Source: Galbibacter pacificus (GTDB taxonomy: Bacteria > Bacteroidota > Bacteroidia > Flavobacteriales > Flavobacteriaceae). Taken from it: a stretch of 64,000 bases of DNA. The position numbers were made by a program, and so were the translations under genes. The notes beneath the pieces were generated by a model, which had not been told where the DNA came from, ran no database searches, and saw only the letters and a program-made list of their open reading frames with translations. Shown here one piece after another: positions 28,001-35,625 of this stretch (positions are counted from its first letter, which is position 1; every line of letters starts with the position of its first letter). The stretch spans positions 310,001-374,000 of the forward strand of contig NZ_JAQSVC010000003.1 in the NCBI RefSeq assembly GCF_029603165.1, written 5' to 3'.

Positions 28001-28469
28001 TATTGGCACCGGGCAAGGGCGTCCCCATTTCATCAAGGACCTGTCCAGAAACTTGAAATTGCTGACTTTCTTTCAGGAAGGCTTCATGATCTATTTTATC
28101 CTCTTGTTTCGCTTTTTTTAGCAGTATTTTCCTGTCGAGTATCTCATAGTCTACCGAATAATCCTTAAAAACATTTTCCAGCACCTTGTTTATAGATGCT
28201 TTTTTAAGCGCTATTGAAATTTCCCTGTTAAGGTCTACTTCTTCTGTGTTGAATATAAACTTAAACTCGGTTGTGGTCTCAATTTGATCAATAACGGCCC
28301 CAACTGTACTATTTTGAAGGTTGAGCGTTATTTTGGTCTTTTGAGAATACGATGTGTTGGCCTGCAATGTAAAGATCATTGCAAAAACAAACAAAATGGA
28401 TAATTTCATTTTTAAGTCGAGGTTATAACTCCATGGATCGAAAACCCATAGCTTTAATCGTTTTTTCAT
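25083..28469 (-). CDS. SusC/RagA TonB-dependent outer-membrane transporter with STN domain
   Basis: This 1128-residue outer-membrane importer is probably for oligosaccharides or glycosides. In order it has: an N-terminal extension, a signal peptide (about 21-43), an STN signalling domain (about 50-120), a carboxypeptidase-like beta-sandwich (about 138-210), the plug (about 220-345, with VVVIGYGTQTREEVTGAMSS and NNPLYIVDGVQV) and a 22-strand barrel ending in an aromatic residue (GVEFSF). The STN domain is the part that contacts FecR-type anti-sigma factors, and fecR lies directly upstream. This gene and susD are co-directional and close, as usual for the pair. Confidence 0.96.
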   Translation of the reverse strand: MKKRLKLWVFDPWSYNLDLKMKLSILFVFAMIFTLQANTSYSQKTKITLNLQNSTVGAVIDQIETTTEFKFIFNTEEVDLNREISIALKKASINKVLENVFKDYSVDYEILDRKILLKKAKQEDKIDHEAFLKESQQFQVSGQVLDEMGTPLPGANILEKGTSNGSQTDFDGNFTLSLSGQNATLVVSYIGFTTKEVPVDGQANLKITIQESAAALDEVVVIGYGTQTREEVTGAMSSVKSDDIVTQGSATVEKALQGRVPGVQVESSGGNPGSGVRILIRGTGSLGNNNPLYIVDGVQVDNINNLNPTDISSMDILKDASAAAIYGSRAANGVVIITTKSGRSGENVIDFSTYYGFQNIINKQEVLNASEWATVSNAAHDNAGLARLDLANNPESLGEGTNWQDEIYRTAPIQNYNLSASGGGENYTYSVSGGYIDQEGIVKETGYNRWNLRLKSTLTKGRFKLGESVILSKEYWRRPEGLGGQGGNAVGSAPKMIPVFDVYNPDAVGGYGGAYGPVVDIANPVAQLNLRIPEDHVKKAIINAFAEVDIIEGLKYKLNLGYTSTEGYNYQYTYPYEVGALFTNLDADLTETRYENDYVLTENTLNYKKTFGEHKIDALVGYTYQNTSYRGLTGSKSGMPPGVKVLDAGTVNAAAGSNAWENALVSYLGRLTYSFADRYILTGIIRRDGSSRFGSDNQYGNFPSLAFAWNISNEPFFENIKETVNTAKLRLSYGVLGNQEFDDYRYSPAISLNANYVTGQGQTLWPGAIQTAFATPDIKWETSKTFNVGTDLSFFERKLNFIFDYFVKENSDVLLQVPIPLSTGASSNSPYINAGQITNKGFETSLTYRNSGNDFSYEITGTLASVDNEVDFLGTGSQQIFGGQPTHHGASATVTQAGFPVGSFYLIKTDGIFNSEEEVNAHTQDGQLIQPNAQPGDIRFVDYNNDGQIDEDDRQFLGSPTPDFSYGLGGSFTYKNFDLNLFFQGTQGNKIYNGVRQDLEGMNLEYNYAKTTLSAWTSTNTDTNMPRAVINDPNLNSRTSDRFLEDGSYFRFKTLQFGYTLPENVLSTAKINRCRIYISLDNIFTITDYKGYNPDLGRTGSVLDRGVDFGHVAYPLSRTFMTGVEFSF

Positions 28470-28519
28470 AATTTTGAATTGTTAGAGTTGATTAATAATT
28501 TAATCGCTTAAACTGATCG

Positions 28520-28539
28520 GGAAATGTGGCAGCATTTCC
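28520..28539. other. Hairpin in the susC leader
   Basis: GGAAATG and CATTTCC form a 7-bp stem with a 6-base loop, extendable by weaker pairs. It lies about 50-70 bases before the susC ATG in a 144-base gap after fecR, and could be an mRNA leader structure. The T run lies on the plus-strand side, so it is not a terminator for the minus-strand genes. Confidence 0.3.
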
Positions 28540-28613
28540 TGGTCTTTTTTATTTAAGTGATTCTTTTTTAGCTTTGTTAGTTGAAAAATGTGTTTCTTCT
28601 TATACTTTCTATT

Positions 28614-29780
28614 TTAATTGATTACGATTTTGTTTTCTACCACCTGATAATTTATTTCATAGATTTTACTGAAGTAATTGAGCACCTGTTCAATGCTTTC
28701 ATGGCGGGTTTCTATAATTGCGTTAAAATGCTCGGCCGCCAATTCTTTGTTATTGTTAATGATCACCACATTGTAACTACGCTCTAGGTCCTTTATAATA
28801 TTATCAAAAGATTCGTCCCTAAAAACAATATTCCCGTTTAACCATGACGTATAAATAGAGGTATCTACTTTTGACTTTGAGATACTTTTATCGGTTTTAT
28901 TATATGCCCCCATATCTCCGGGTTCCAATATACTCTCCTTCTTTATTTTTTTGCCATTTTCTGTTAACAAGCTCACGGAACCATTTACCAATACTACTTC
29001 GGTATGAATGTCTTCGCTATAGTTTTTTATGTTAAACTCGGTTCCATAAACTTTTACGTCCATTCCTTGAGCCCCCACAAAAAACGGCCTATCTTTTTCG
29101 TGTACCACATTAAAAAAAGCCTCGCCTTGCAAATACACCCTTCGCTGGTCTTTTTTTACAAAGCCTACAGGGTACATTAAAGAACTGCCCGAATTTAACC
29201 GCACATGGGTGCCATCGGCCAAAAAAAGATCGAACTTCTTTCCATAAGGCACCATTAATTTATTATACACCAATGCGCTGTTTTTTTCGGTCGATTTGTT
29301 GTAGTGCAATTTTTCTCCATCGCTTTGGGCTATGGTATTCCCCTTTTTGTCTTGAATATTGCTTTTTTTAGAAATAGTTTGTACCGATCCATTCCCCAAT
29401 TGAAGGGTCACTTGTTCTTCCCTCGGAACGATTTTAGTATTATTCGGGACTTCATGTATTGTTTCAACGTAGTACCGATAAGTAAAAAAAGTCCCGAACA
29501 AAATCAATAAAATGGCCGCATATTTTACTCCAGATTGCAATATCTTAAGCCTATCTTTTCTCTTTTCCTTTTTTATATTTAACAGGAATTGCTTTTTTGC
29601 TTTTTCGGTATTAGGTTTGTTCATAGTTATCGAAATTGCAAAATGAGTTTCCACATATTCCTTGAAAAGCCTATAATTTTCAGCTGCACCTATCCAATTA
29701 TTGAGCATGTCCAGTTCTGCCGAGGTTGCGGAATTGGTTAGGAATTTAACTATAAGCTGTTCTATTTCCGGAGAAATCAT
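28614..29780 (-). CDS. FecR family anti-sigma factor
   Basis: This 388-residue inner-membrane protein passes a substrate signal from the SusC STN domain to an ECF sigma factor. A cytoplasmic N-terminal region (about 1-85) is followed by one transmembrane helix (VKYAAILLILFGTFFTYRYY, about 86-105). The periplasmic FecR domain then begins around 165 (LFLADGTHVRLNSGSSLMYP), and a C-terminal domain of the DUF4974 type follows (IVFRDESFDNIIKDLERSYNV). It is divergent from its probable partner sigma gene and upstream of susC. Confidence 0.94.
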   Translation of the reverse strand: MISPEIEQLIVKFLTNSATSAELDMLNNWIGAAENYRLFKEYVETHFAISITMNKPNTEKAKKQFLLNIKKEKRKDRLKILQSGVKYAAILLILFGTFFTYRYYVETIHEVPNNTKIVPREEQVTLQLGNGSVQTISKKSNIQDKKGNTIAQSDGEKLHYNKSTEKNSALVYNKLMVPYGKKFDLFLADGTHVRLNSGSSLMYPVGFVKKDQRRVYLQGEAFFNVVHEKDRPFFVGAQGMDVKVYGTEFNIKNYSEDIHTEVVLVNGSVSLLTENGKKIKKESILEPGDMGAYNKTDKSISKSKVDTSIYTSWLNGNIVFRDESFDNIIKDLERSYNVVIINNNKELAAEHFNAIIETRHESIEQVLNYFSKIYEINYQVVENKIVIN

Positions 29781-29866
29781 TTTACATATTTATTAGTATT
29801 ACAAGACCAAATTATAATACCCTTACTTTTTTCGTGTTTTTTTTAACGATTTCGCTTTTATTAACA

Positions 29867-29874
29867 TAAATTTG
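29867..29874 (+). promoter_or_regulatory. -7 box of the ECF sigma gene
   Basis: TAAATTTG is an exact TAnnTTTG match. It ends one base before the first possible ATG (29876). That ATG would lie at or before the expected transcription start, so the next in-frame ATG at 29897 is favoured as the sigma start. Confidence 0.5.
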
Positions 29875-29896
29875 AATGCAATCAAATAATAAGTGT

Positions 29897-30505
29897 ATGT
29901 TTCACAATAATTATGATGTGTTTATAAACGGACTAAAAAAAGGAGATGAAAAAGCATATGAATATTTGGTAGATATTTATTATCAAAAATTATATGCTTA
30001 TGCAATTAGTTTGATTAATGACAAAGATATAGCCGAAGACATTGTTCAGAACGTATTGATTAAAACATGGCAGTTTAGAAAAAACCTCAATGCCAAATAC
30101 TCCATTCAGGGGTTTCTCTATAAATCGGTTTACAATGAATTTATAAACACCTATCAAAAGAGCAAGGCAACCACTTTGTTGCATTACAAATATTTAGAAA
30201 GTCTGGAAGAAATAACCACACAGGCCGATGAAAATAAAATCGAGTATTTTTTTAGTATTGTTTCCAAAGAAATTGAAAAACTCCCTCCAAAGTGCCAACG
30301 CATTTTTATGTTGAGCAAAAAAGAAGGACTTACCAATAACGAAATAGCCGAACATTTAAGTATTTCCACAAAAACAGTTGAAGCCCAGATAAGCAAGGCC
30401 TATAATTTGCTTAGGGAAAAATTGGCCAAACAGTATGAGGCTATTCTCCTTTTTTGTCTTTTAAACAATAGAGCAACAATAAAAAAGCCGTTTCTAAATA
30501 AATAG
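29897..30505 (+). CDS. RNA polymerase ECF sigma factor (FecI-like)
   Basis: This sigma-70 family ECF factor of about 202 residues directs RNA polymerase to target promoters, here probably susC/susD and neighbours. Region 2 is visible as EDIVQNVLIKTWQFR (about residues 50-64) and region 4 as GLTNNEIAEHLSISTKTVEA near residue 150. The start at 29897 (MFHNNYDVF) is preferred over 29876 because of the -7 box position. The last codons form part of the terminator stem. The gene is divergent from fecR instead of in the more common sigma-fecR order on one strand. Confidence 0.92.
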   Translation: MFHNNYDVFINGLKKGDEKAYEYLVDIYYQKLYAYAISLINDKDIAEDIVQNVLIKTWQFRKNLNAKYSIQGFLYKSVYNEFINTYQKSKATTLLHYKYLESLEEITTQADENKIEYFFSIVSKEIEKLPPKCQRIFMLSKKEGLTNNEIAEHLSISTKTVEAQISKAYNLLREKLAKQYEAILLFCLLNNRATIKKPFLNK

Positions 30506-30518
30506 AAACGGCTTTTTT
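30481..30518. terminator. Bidirectional terminator overlapping the sigma gene end
   Basis: A 16-bp perfect stem, AAAAAAGCCGTTTCTA and TAGAAACGGCTTTTTT, has a 6-base loop. It includes the last eight codons and the stop of the sigma gene and lies between convergent sigma and pyk genes. Confidence 0.9.
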
Positions 30519-30539
30519 GGCTTGTTTAAAGCTGTTATT

Positions 30540-31967
30540 TTATATTTCCGTAACACGCAAAGTGTTCACCATACCTTTGTCTTGTATTGGCATGGCAGCA
30601 AGGCTTATCATCATATCACCTTTATCCAAGAACCCCTTGTTTGTTGCTATTTTGTTTACGTCCTCAATGGTTTGATCTGTACTTACAAACTTATCATAAT
30701 AAAAAGCTTTTACACCCCATAGCAAACTTAACTGAGTTAAAATTCTTTTATTGGATGTAAATACCAAAATATGTGCCTTTGGACGCCAAGCAGAAATTTG
30801 AAATGCTGTATAGCCACTATTGGTCAATGTTGAAATAACCTTTGCGTTAATCTCGTTTGCCATGGAAGCAGCATGAAAACATACCGACTTGGTAATATAT
30901 CTTTTGGTTTTTATATGAGGTGGTTCCTGAGGAACTTTAATAAGATGAGAATGTTCCACACTTTCAATGATGCTTGCCATTTTTTCGATTACCTGAACCG
31001 GATAGGCCCCAACCGAAGTTTCTCCAGAAAGCATTACGGCATCTGCCCCGTCCATCACCGAGTTTGCCACATCATTTACCTCAGCACGTGTTGGCGTTAA
31101 GCTCGATATCATGGTTTCCATCATTTGCGTGGCAATAATTACTGGAATACGTGCTTTTTTAGCGCGTAATACAAGTTGTTTTTGCACCAATGGAACTTCC
31201 TGTGCCGGGATTTCAACACCCAAATCGCCACGGGCAACCATTAAACCATCGCAATGGGCCACGATTTTATCTATGTTTTCCACCGCTTCTGGCTTTTCTA
31301 TTTTGGCTACAATTGGAATTTTCTGGTCTGTATGCTCGCTTATTAATTTTTGCAAATCCATTAAGTCCTCGCTATGGCGAACAAACGAAAGTGCAATCCA
31401 ATCTACATCTTGCTTAATGGCAAAAATGGCATCTTTTATATCTTTTTTGGTAAGTGCGGGAAGCGAAATATCCGTATTGGGCAGATTTACCCCTTTTTTA
31501 GATTTCAATGGCCCTCCTTGCACTACTTTTGCTTTTACCGCTTCTTTTTTATCGGTTGAAACAACTTCAAACATCAACTTACCGTCATCCAGCAAAATGT
31601 GTTCTCCGGGTTTTACATCTCTTGGAAACTCTTTATAATTCATGTAAACCCTTTCGGCATTTCCCTCAAAAGCTTCTCCGGTCACAAAAGTAATTTCATC
31701 GCCTTTGCTTACAATAACATCTTCTTTCATTACCCCAACACGAAGTTTGGGCCCTTGTAGATCGGCCAGGATGGCTGTGTTGTAATTATATTCTTTGTTT
31801 AAAGATCGTATCATATCGATTCGTTCTTTTACATCGTCGTAATTGGCATGCGAAAAATTAATTCTGAACACATTTACCCCTGCCTCTATCATGTCTTTTA
31901 AAACCTCCTTAGTGCTTGTGGCAGGACCAAGCGTTGCTACAATTTTTGTCTTTTTTCTATTAGGCAT
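30540..31967 (-). CDS. pyk: Pyruvate kinase
   Basis: Pyruvate kinase transfers phosphate from phosphoenolpyruvate to ADP in the last step of glycolysis. The protein has 475 residues. Motifs include the N-terminal TKIVATLGPATS, the active-site Lys/Glu segment IPIVAKIEKPEAVENID, MVARGDLGVEIP and the MDGADAVMLSGETSVGAYP region. The start overlaps the end of the upstream IPExxxVDY gene by 8 bases, so the two are translated from one message. It ends at the shared terminator with the sigma gene. Confidence 0.97.
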   Translation of the reverse strand: MPNRKKTKIVATLGPATSTKEVLKDMIEAGVNVFRINFSHANYDDVKERIDMIRSLNKEYNYNTAILADLQGPKLRVGVMKEDVIVSKGDEITFVTGEAFEGNAERVYMNYKEFPRDVKPGEHILLDDGKLMFEVVSTDKKEAVKAKVVQGGPLKSKKGVNLPNTDISLPALTKKDIKDAIFAIKQDVDWIALSFVRHSEDLMDLQKLISEHTDQKIPIVAKIEKPEAVENIDKIVAHCDGLMVARGDLGVEIPAQEVPLVQKQLVLRAKKARIPVIIATQMMETMISSLTPTRAEVNDVANSVMDGADAVMLSGETSVGAYPVQVIEKMASIIESVEHSHLIKVPQEPPHIKTKRYITKSVCFHAASMANEINAKVISTLTNSGYTAFQISAWRPKAHILVFTSNKRILTQLSLLWGVKAFYYDKFVSTDQTIEDVNKIATNKGFLDKGDMMISLAAMPIQDKGMVNTLRVTEI

Positions 31968-32436
31968 TCGTTAGAAAAATTAAGTTATTTTTAGATTTTA
32001 GTTGTTGTGCTTCTATTTTATATGCGGTTATTACACCGGGTATTTTTTTTAGCTTTAACAGTACCTGTATTTCGTTTTTATACCTTCCTTCTTCATCTAT
32101 TTTTAAAAAATAGTCTACTTTACTGTATTCGGGTATTAAAAAGGCTCTTTGCATTTCGTTCTTTTCGGCAAACAGGCTTAATCCGGGCTTTTCCAATTGT
32201 ACGGCTGTTTTGTTTTTTACCAAACTCCACTGCACGTCGTTTTCTTCGTCGTACCATTTAAATGCTGGCACTTTTGCATTCTTTGTTATGGTTACATCTT
32301 CATCCAACCTTGTTAATTTTATATTCAATCCTGAATTTAAAAAGTATGCTAACCTGTAATCATCTAAAGAGCCGTGAATAGCGATTAAGGTATACGAGTG
32401 TTCATAAACGTCATCTAATAATTTATAGATTGCCAT
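31960..32436 (-). CDS. IPExxxVDY family protein
   Basis: This 158-residue cytoplasmic protein belongs to a family found in Bacteroidota and named for its motif, seen here as IPEYSKVDYF near residues 101-110. The function is unknown. Its 8-base overlap with the pyk start and the conserved arrangement of these genes in flavobacteria suggest coupled expression with pyruvate kinase. The protein is rich in charged residues and has no signal peptide or membrane segment. Confidence 0.92.
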   Translation of the reverse strand: MAIYKLLDDVYEHSYTLIAIHGSLDDYRLAYFLNSGLNIKLTRLDEDVTITKNAKVPAFKWYDEENDVQWSLVKNKTAVQLEKPGLSLFAEKNEMQRAFLIPEYSKVDYFLKIDEEGRYKNEIQVLLKLKKIPGVITAYKIEAQQLKSKNNLIFLTNA

Positions 32437-32540
32437 ACATAAGTTTACACGGAAATGTAAATATATAATTATAAGCGTGACTTAGCAACTTTTAAGTCTT
32501 TGATTGCAATGATTTTAATACGAAAACGATGTAGTTTTGC

Positions 32541-33281
32541 TTATAGAAACTCATCTATTTTATCCTGCAGGGCATAATAAGCCCTTTTGGACGCGCTTTC
32601 TTCGGCTTTTTTCTTGGAAGTGGCGCGGGCTTTGGAAATTAACTTTTTATTAATGTACAGTTTTACTGCAAAATGCTTTAGATCGTCGTTTCCATCATCT
32701 TCATAGGTATCAAATAAAAATTCCTTCTTTTCTTTTTGGCACCATTCAATTATTAAGCTTTTATAGCTAATAATCTTCCCTTCAAGGCTTTCTATGTCCA
32801 CATAAGGTTTGATTACCCGTTTATGGATAAAGCGTTCGCAATAATGAAAGCCCCTGTCCAAAAAAATGGCACCCACCAGTGCTTCGAACACATTTCCGTG
32901 GATATTATCGCCAAAATGTTCGCTGGGTATCTTGCTTTTTACAAATTTTATGAGGTTAAGGTCTTTTCCCAGTTCGTTTAGATGCTCCCGGCTTACAATT
33001 TTAGAGCGCATTTTGGTAAGGTACCCTTCGTCTCCGGTAGGTACTTCGTTAAAAAGGTAATGCGAGATAATGGAGCCCAACATGGTATCTCCCAAAAATT
33101 CCAAGCGTTCGTAGTTTACGGGAATGCCTTTTTGGTCTTTAATATTAACAGACCTATGGGTGAAAGCCTTTCTATAGAGCTCGATATTTTTAGGTTTAAA
33201 GCCTAGTATTTTATAGATTTCTAAAAAAAAATCCCCGTCATCTTGTGACCGGGAATTTAATATTTTTCGAATGATCTTCAT
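32541..33281 (-). CDS. rnc: Ribonuclease III
   Basis: Ribonuclease III cleaves double-stranded RNA during rRNA and mRNA processing. The protein has 246 residues. The nuclease signature ERLEFLGD is at residues 58-65, the second catalytic segment is VFEALVGAIFLDRG, and the C-terminal double-stranded RNA-binding domain spans about 170-240 (SKARATSKKKAEESASKRAY at its end). It follows fabF by 16 bases in the same unit. Confidence 0.96.
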   Translation of the reverse strand: MKIIRKILNSRSQDDGDFFLEIYKILGFKPKNIELYRKAFTHRSVNIKDQKGIPVNYERLEFLGDTMLGSIISHYLFNEVPTGDEGYLTKMRSKIVSREHLNELGKDLNLIKFVKSKIPSEHFGDNIHGNVFEALVGAIFLDRGFHYCERFIHKRVIKPYVDIESLEGKIISYKSLIIEWCQKEKKEFLFDTYEDDGNDDLKHFAVKLYINKKLISKARATSKKKAEESASKRAYYALQDKIDEFL

Positions 33282-33297
33282 TCAATAGGTTTGATAT

Positions 33298-34548
33298 CTA
33301 ATCTAGCTTTTTAAATACTACACAAGCATTATGTCCTCCAAAACCAAAGGTATTACTCATTGCCACTTTAACATCTCGCTTTTGAGCTTTGTTTAGTGTT
33401 AAGTTAAGCTTAGGGTCTATATTTTCATCAACTGTAGAGTGGTTGATGGTCGGTGGTACAACACCCTTTTCTATGGCCAATATCGATGCAATAGCTTCTA
33501 TTGCCCCAGCAGCACCCAATAAGTGCCCCGTCATCGACTTGGTAGAGTTAATGTTTATATTGTACGCGTTCTCCCCAAACACTTTACCGATGGCTTTAAG
33601 TTCGGCAACATCCCCTAAGGGAGTTGATGTTCCATGTGTATTAATTGCATCTACATCCGCTGATTTTAATCCGGCGTTTTCCAGGCAATTTTCCATTACT
33701 GCCACAACACCAATACCTTCCGGATGAGGCGCAGTCATGTGGTATGCGTCGGATGATAACCCGCCGCCCACGATTTCTGCATAAATTTTGGCTCCCCGTG
33801 CAATGGCGTGCTCATATTCTTCGAGCACCAATGCACCAGAGCCTTCCCCAAGTACAAAACCGTCCCTGTTGGCATCAAATGGCCTAGACGCTGTTTTGGG
33901 GTCGTCGTTTCTTGTGCTCATGGCATGCATTGCATTAAACCCTCCCATTCCGGCCGCTGTAACAGCAGCTTCAGAACCACCGGTAACAACCACGTCGGTT
34001 GCGCCCAGTCGAATTGAGTTTAGTGCATCAAAAATGGCATTTGCCGATGAAGCACAGGCTGATACCGTTGTATAGTTTGGCCCCATAAATCCATTTTTAA
34101 TGGAAATAAGGCCAGGGGCTATATCGGCTATCATTTTAGGGATAAAGAAAGGGTTGAACCTTGGGCTTCCGTCTCCAAGGGCAAAGTTGGTTACTTCTTC
34201 TTGAAAAGTTTCCAGACCGCCAATTCCGGCCCCCCAAATAACCCCTACCCGGTATTTGTTTACTTTATCGATGTCGATCCCGGAATCTTTTAATGCCTCA
34301 TCGGCCGTAACCATGGCATATTGGGCAAAACGGTCCATCCGGCGCGCTTCTTTCCTGTCGATAAAGTCTGTAGGATCAAAGTTTTTAACTTCACAGGCGA
34401 ATTGCGTTTTAAATTTGGACGCATCAAAATGGGTTACCGGAGCAGCTCCACTAACACCATTCACAAGACCGTTCCAATATTCGTCTACAGTATTCCCTAT
34501 GGGTGTTAATGCTCCTAATCCTGTTACTACAACTCGCTTTAATTTCAT
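33298..34548 (-). CDS. fabF: Beta-ketoacyl-ACP synthase II
   Basis: FabF (KAS II) condenses malonyl-ACP with acyl-ACP in fatty acid elongation. The protein has 416 residues. The active-site Cys is in TVSACASSANA (about residue 164). The two catalytic His residues lie in NTHGTSTPLGD (about 304) and KSMTGHLLGAAG (about 341), and the FGFGGHNAC segment is at the C-terminus. It lies between acpP and rnc. A hairpin lies in the acpP-fabF gap and may reduce fabF transcription relative to acpP. Confidence 0.97.
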   Translation of the reverse strand: MKLKRVVVTGLGALTPIGNTVDEYWNGLVNGVSGAAPVTHFDASKFKTQFACEVKNFDPTDFIDRKEARRMDRFAQYAMVTADEALKDSGIDIDKVNKYRVGVIWGAGIGGLETFQEEVTNFALGDGSPRFNPFFIPKMIADIAPGLISIKNGFMGPNYTTVSACASSANAIFDALNSIRLGATDVVVTGGSEAAVTAAGMGGFNAMHAMSTRNDDPKTASRPFDANRDGFVLGEGSGALVLEEYEHAIARGAKIYAEIVGGGLSSDAYHMTAPHPEGIGVVAVMENCLENAGLKSADVDAINTHGTSTPLGDVAELKAIGKVFGENAYNININSTKSMTGHLLGAAGAIEAIASILAIEKGVVPPTINHSTVDENIDPKLNLTLNKAQKRDVKVAMSNTFGFGGHNACVVFKKLD

Positions 34549-34581
34549 CTGAATATTTTTTATTCTGATAAATAATAATCT

Positions 34582-34628
34582 ACCAAAAAAATTTATTCAC
34601 GCAATATAGCATGAATAAATTTTTTGGT
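34582..34628 (-). terminator. Hairpin between acpP and fabF (possible partial terminator)
   Basis: The arms (34582-34599 and 34612-34628) pair over 17 bases with one bulged A/T, around a 12-base loop. On the minus strand it is followed by an AT-rich stretch. Because fabF lies just downstream, it may act as an attenuator or a stabilising 3' end for acpP mRNA. Confidence 0.55.
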
Positions 34629-34648
34629 CTATTTTTTTATAAAAACGT

Positions 34649-34882
34649 TTACTTTGCTTCTTCGATATACTTAACTGCTTGACCAACAGTAGCAATGTTT
34701 TCAGCTTGATCATCTGGAATTTGAATATCGAATTCTTTTTCGAATTCCATAATTAATTCCACAGTGTCTAATGAGTCTGCGCCTAAATCGTTAGTGAAGC
34801 TTGCTTCTGGCACTACCTCGTTTTCATCTACACCTAATTTATCTACGATAATCGCTTTTACTCTTGATGCAATGTCTGACAT
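34649..34882 (-). CDS. acpP: Acyl carrier protein
   Basis: This 77-residue cytoplasmic acyl carrier protein shuttles fatty acyl chains. The phosphopantetheine attachment site is Ser 37 in [15 protein letters not shown]. The protein is acidic and four-helical in composition. It is the first gene of acpP-fabF-rnc, and the upstream -7 box is at 34913-34920. Confidence 0.98.
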   Translation of the reverse strand: MSDIASRVKAIIVDKLGVDENEVVPEASFTNDLGADSLDTVELIMEFEKEFDIQIPDDQAENIATVGQAVKYIEEAK

Positions 34883-34912
34883 AATTTTTTTGTTTTAAAA
34901 TTTAATTGTTGG

Positions 34913-34920
34913 CAAAAATA
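34913..34920 (-). promoter_or_regulatory. -7 box of the acpP operon
   Basis: Read on the minus strand this is TATTTTTG, an exact TAnnTTTG match, 30 bases before the acpP ATG. A clear -33 element is not seen. Confidence 0.5.
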
Positions 34921-35061
34921 AAAAACTTTACTTTAAAAAAACGTTTTGAGGCTAAAATGTGCTTTTAAAGTTAATAATTTTTAATTCAACTATTTAATTT
35001 TTGCCTTCACTTTCTTGATTATTATTCTTTTTTTTGCCTAGAAATTAATTAATTACACCTC

Positions 35062-35625
35062 ATGAAGCATATCATTATATTGGCCTCAGGCTCAGGAACC
35101 AATGCAGAAAATATAATAAAATATTTTGAAAATTCTCAAACCGCATCGGTTAGAATGGTGCTTTCCAATAAAAAAGAGGCAAAAGTTTTGGACCGTGCCA
35201 ATAGTTACGGAAAAAGTGCAATTTCTTTTAACAAAACCGCTTTTACGAACGGAGATGTGCTTGATCTTTTAAAAAATTTAAATCCGGACCTTATTGTTTT
35301 GGCCGGGTTTTTATGGAAGGTCCCTTCTGAAATAATTACCGCATTTCCAGATAAAATCATTAATATACATCCTGCCCTGTTGCCAAATTATGGAGGCAAA
35401 GGAATGTACGGGCTAAAGGTCCACCAAGCTATTATTACCAATAAAGAAGTAGAAACGGGGATTACCATACATTATGTAAACGAGAATTATGACGAAGGAA
35501 ACATTATTTTTCAGGCGAAAACCAAGGTAACGGCTCAAGACACTGCCGAGTCGGTGGCACAAAAGGTACATCAACTGGAATACAAACATTTTCCCGAAAT
35601 CATAGAAAAACTTTTGAATGGATAA
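35062..35625 (+). CDS. purN: Phosphoribosylglycinamide formyltransferase
   Basis: PurN transfers a formyl group from 10-formyl-tetrahydrofolate to glycinamide ribonucleotide in purine synthesis. The protein has 187 residues. Visible motifs are the N-terminal LASGSGTNAENIIKYF, the catalytic region NIHPALLPNYGGKGMYG (Asn and His), and GITIHYVNENYDEGNII with the catalytic Asp. It overlaps rnhA by 8 bases. Another purine gene, a purF-like gene, lies 2.1 kb downstream on the same strand. Confidence 0.96.
   Translation: MKHIIILASGSGTNAENIIKYFENSQTASVRMVLSNKKEAKVLDRANSYGKSAISFNKTAFTNGDVLDLLKNLNPDLIVLAGFLWKVPSEIITAFPDKIINIHPALLPNYGGKGMYGLKVHQAIITNKEVETGITIHYVNENYDEGNIIFQAKTKVTAQDTAESVAQKVHQLEYKHFPEIIEKLLNG

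Noticed and set aside
31111-31638. Long open frame opposite pyk (175 codons)
   Set aside because: It is wholly antisense to the conserved pyruvate kinase gene and its peptide has no family features. It is a codon-use shadow.
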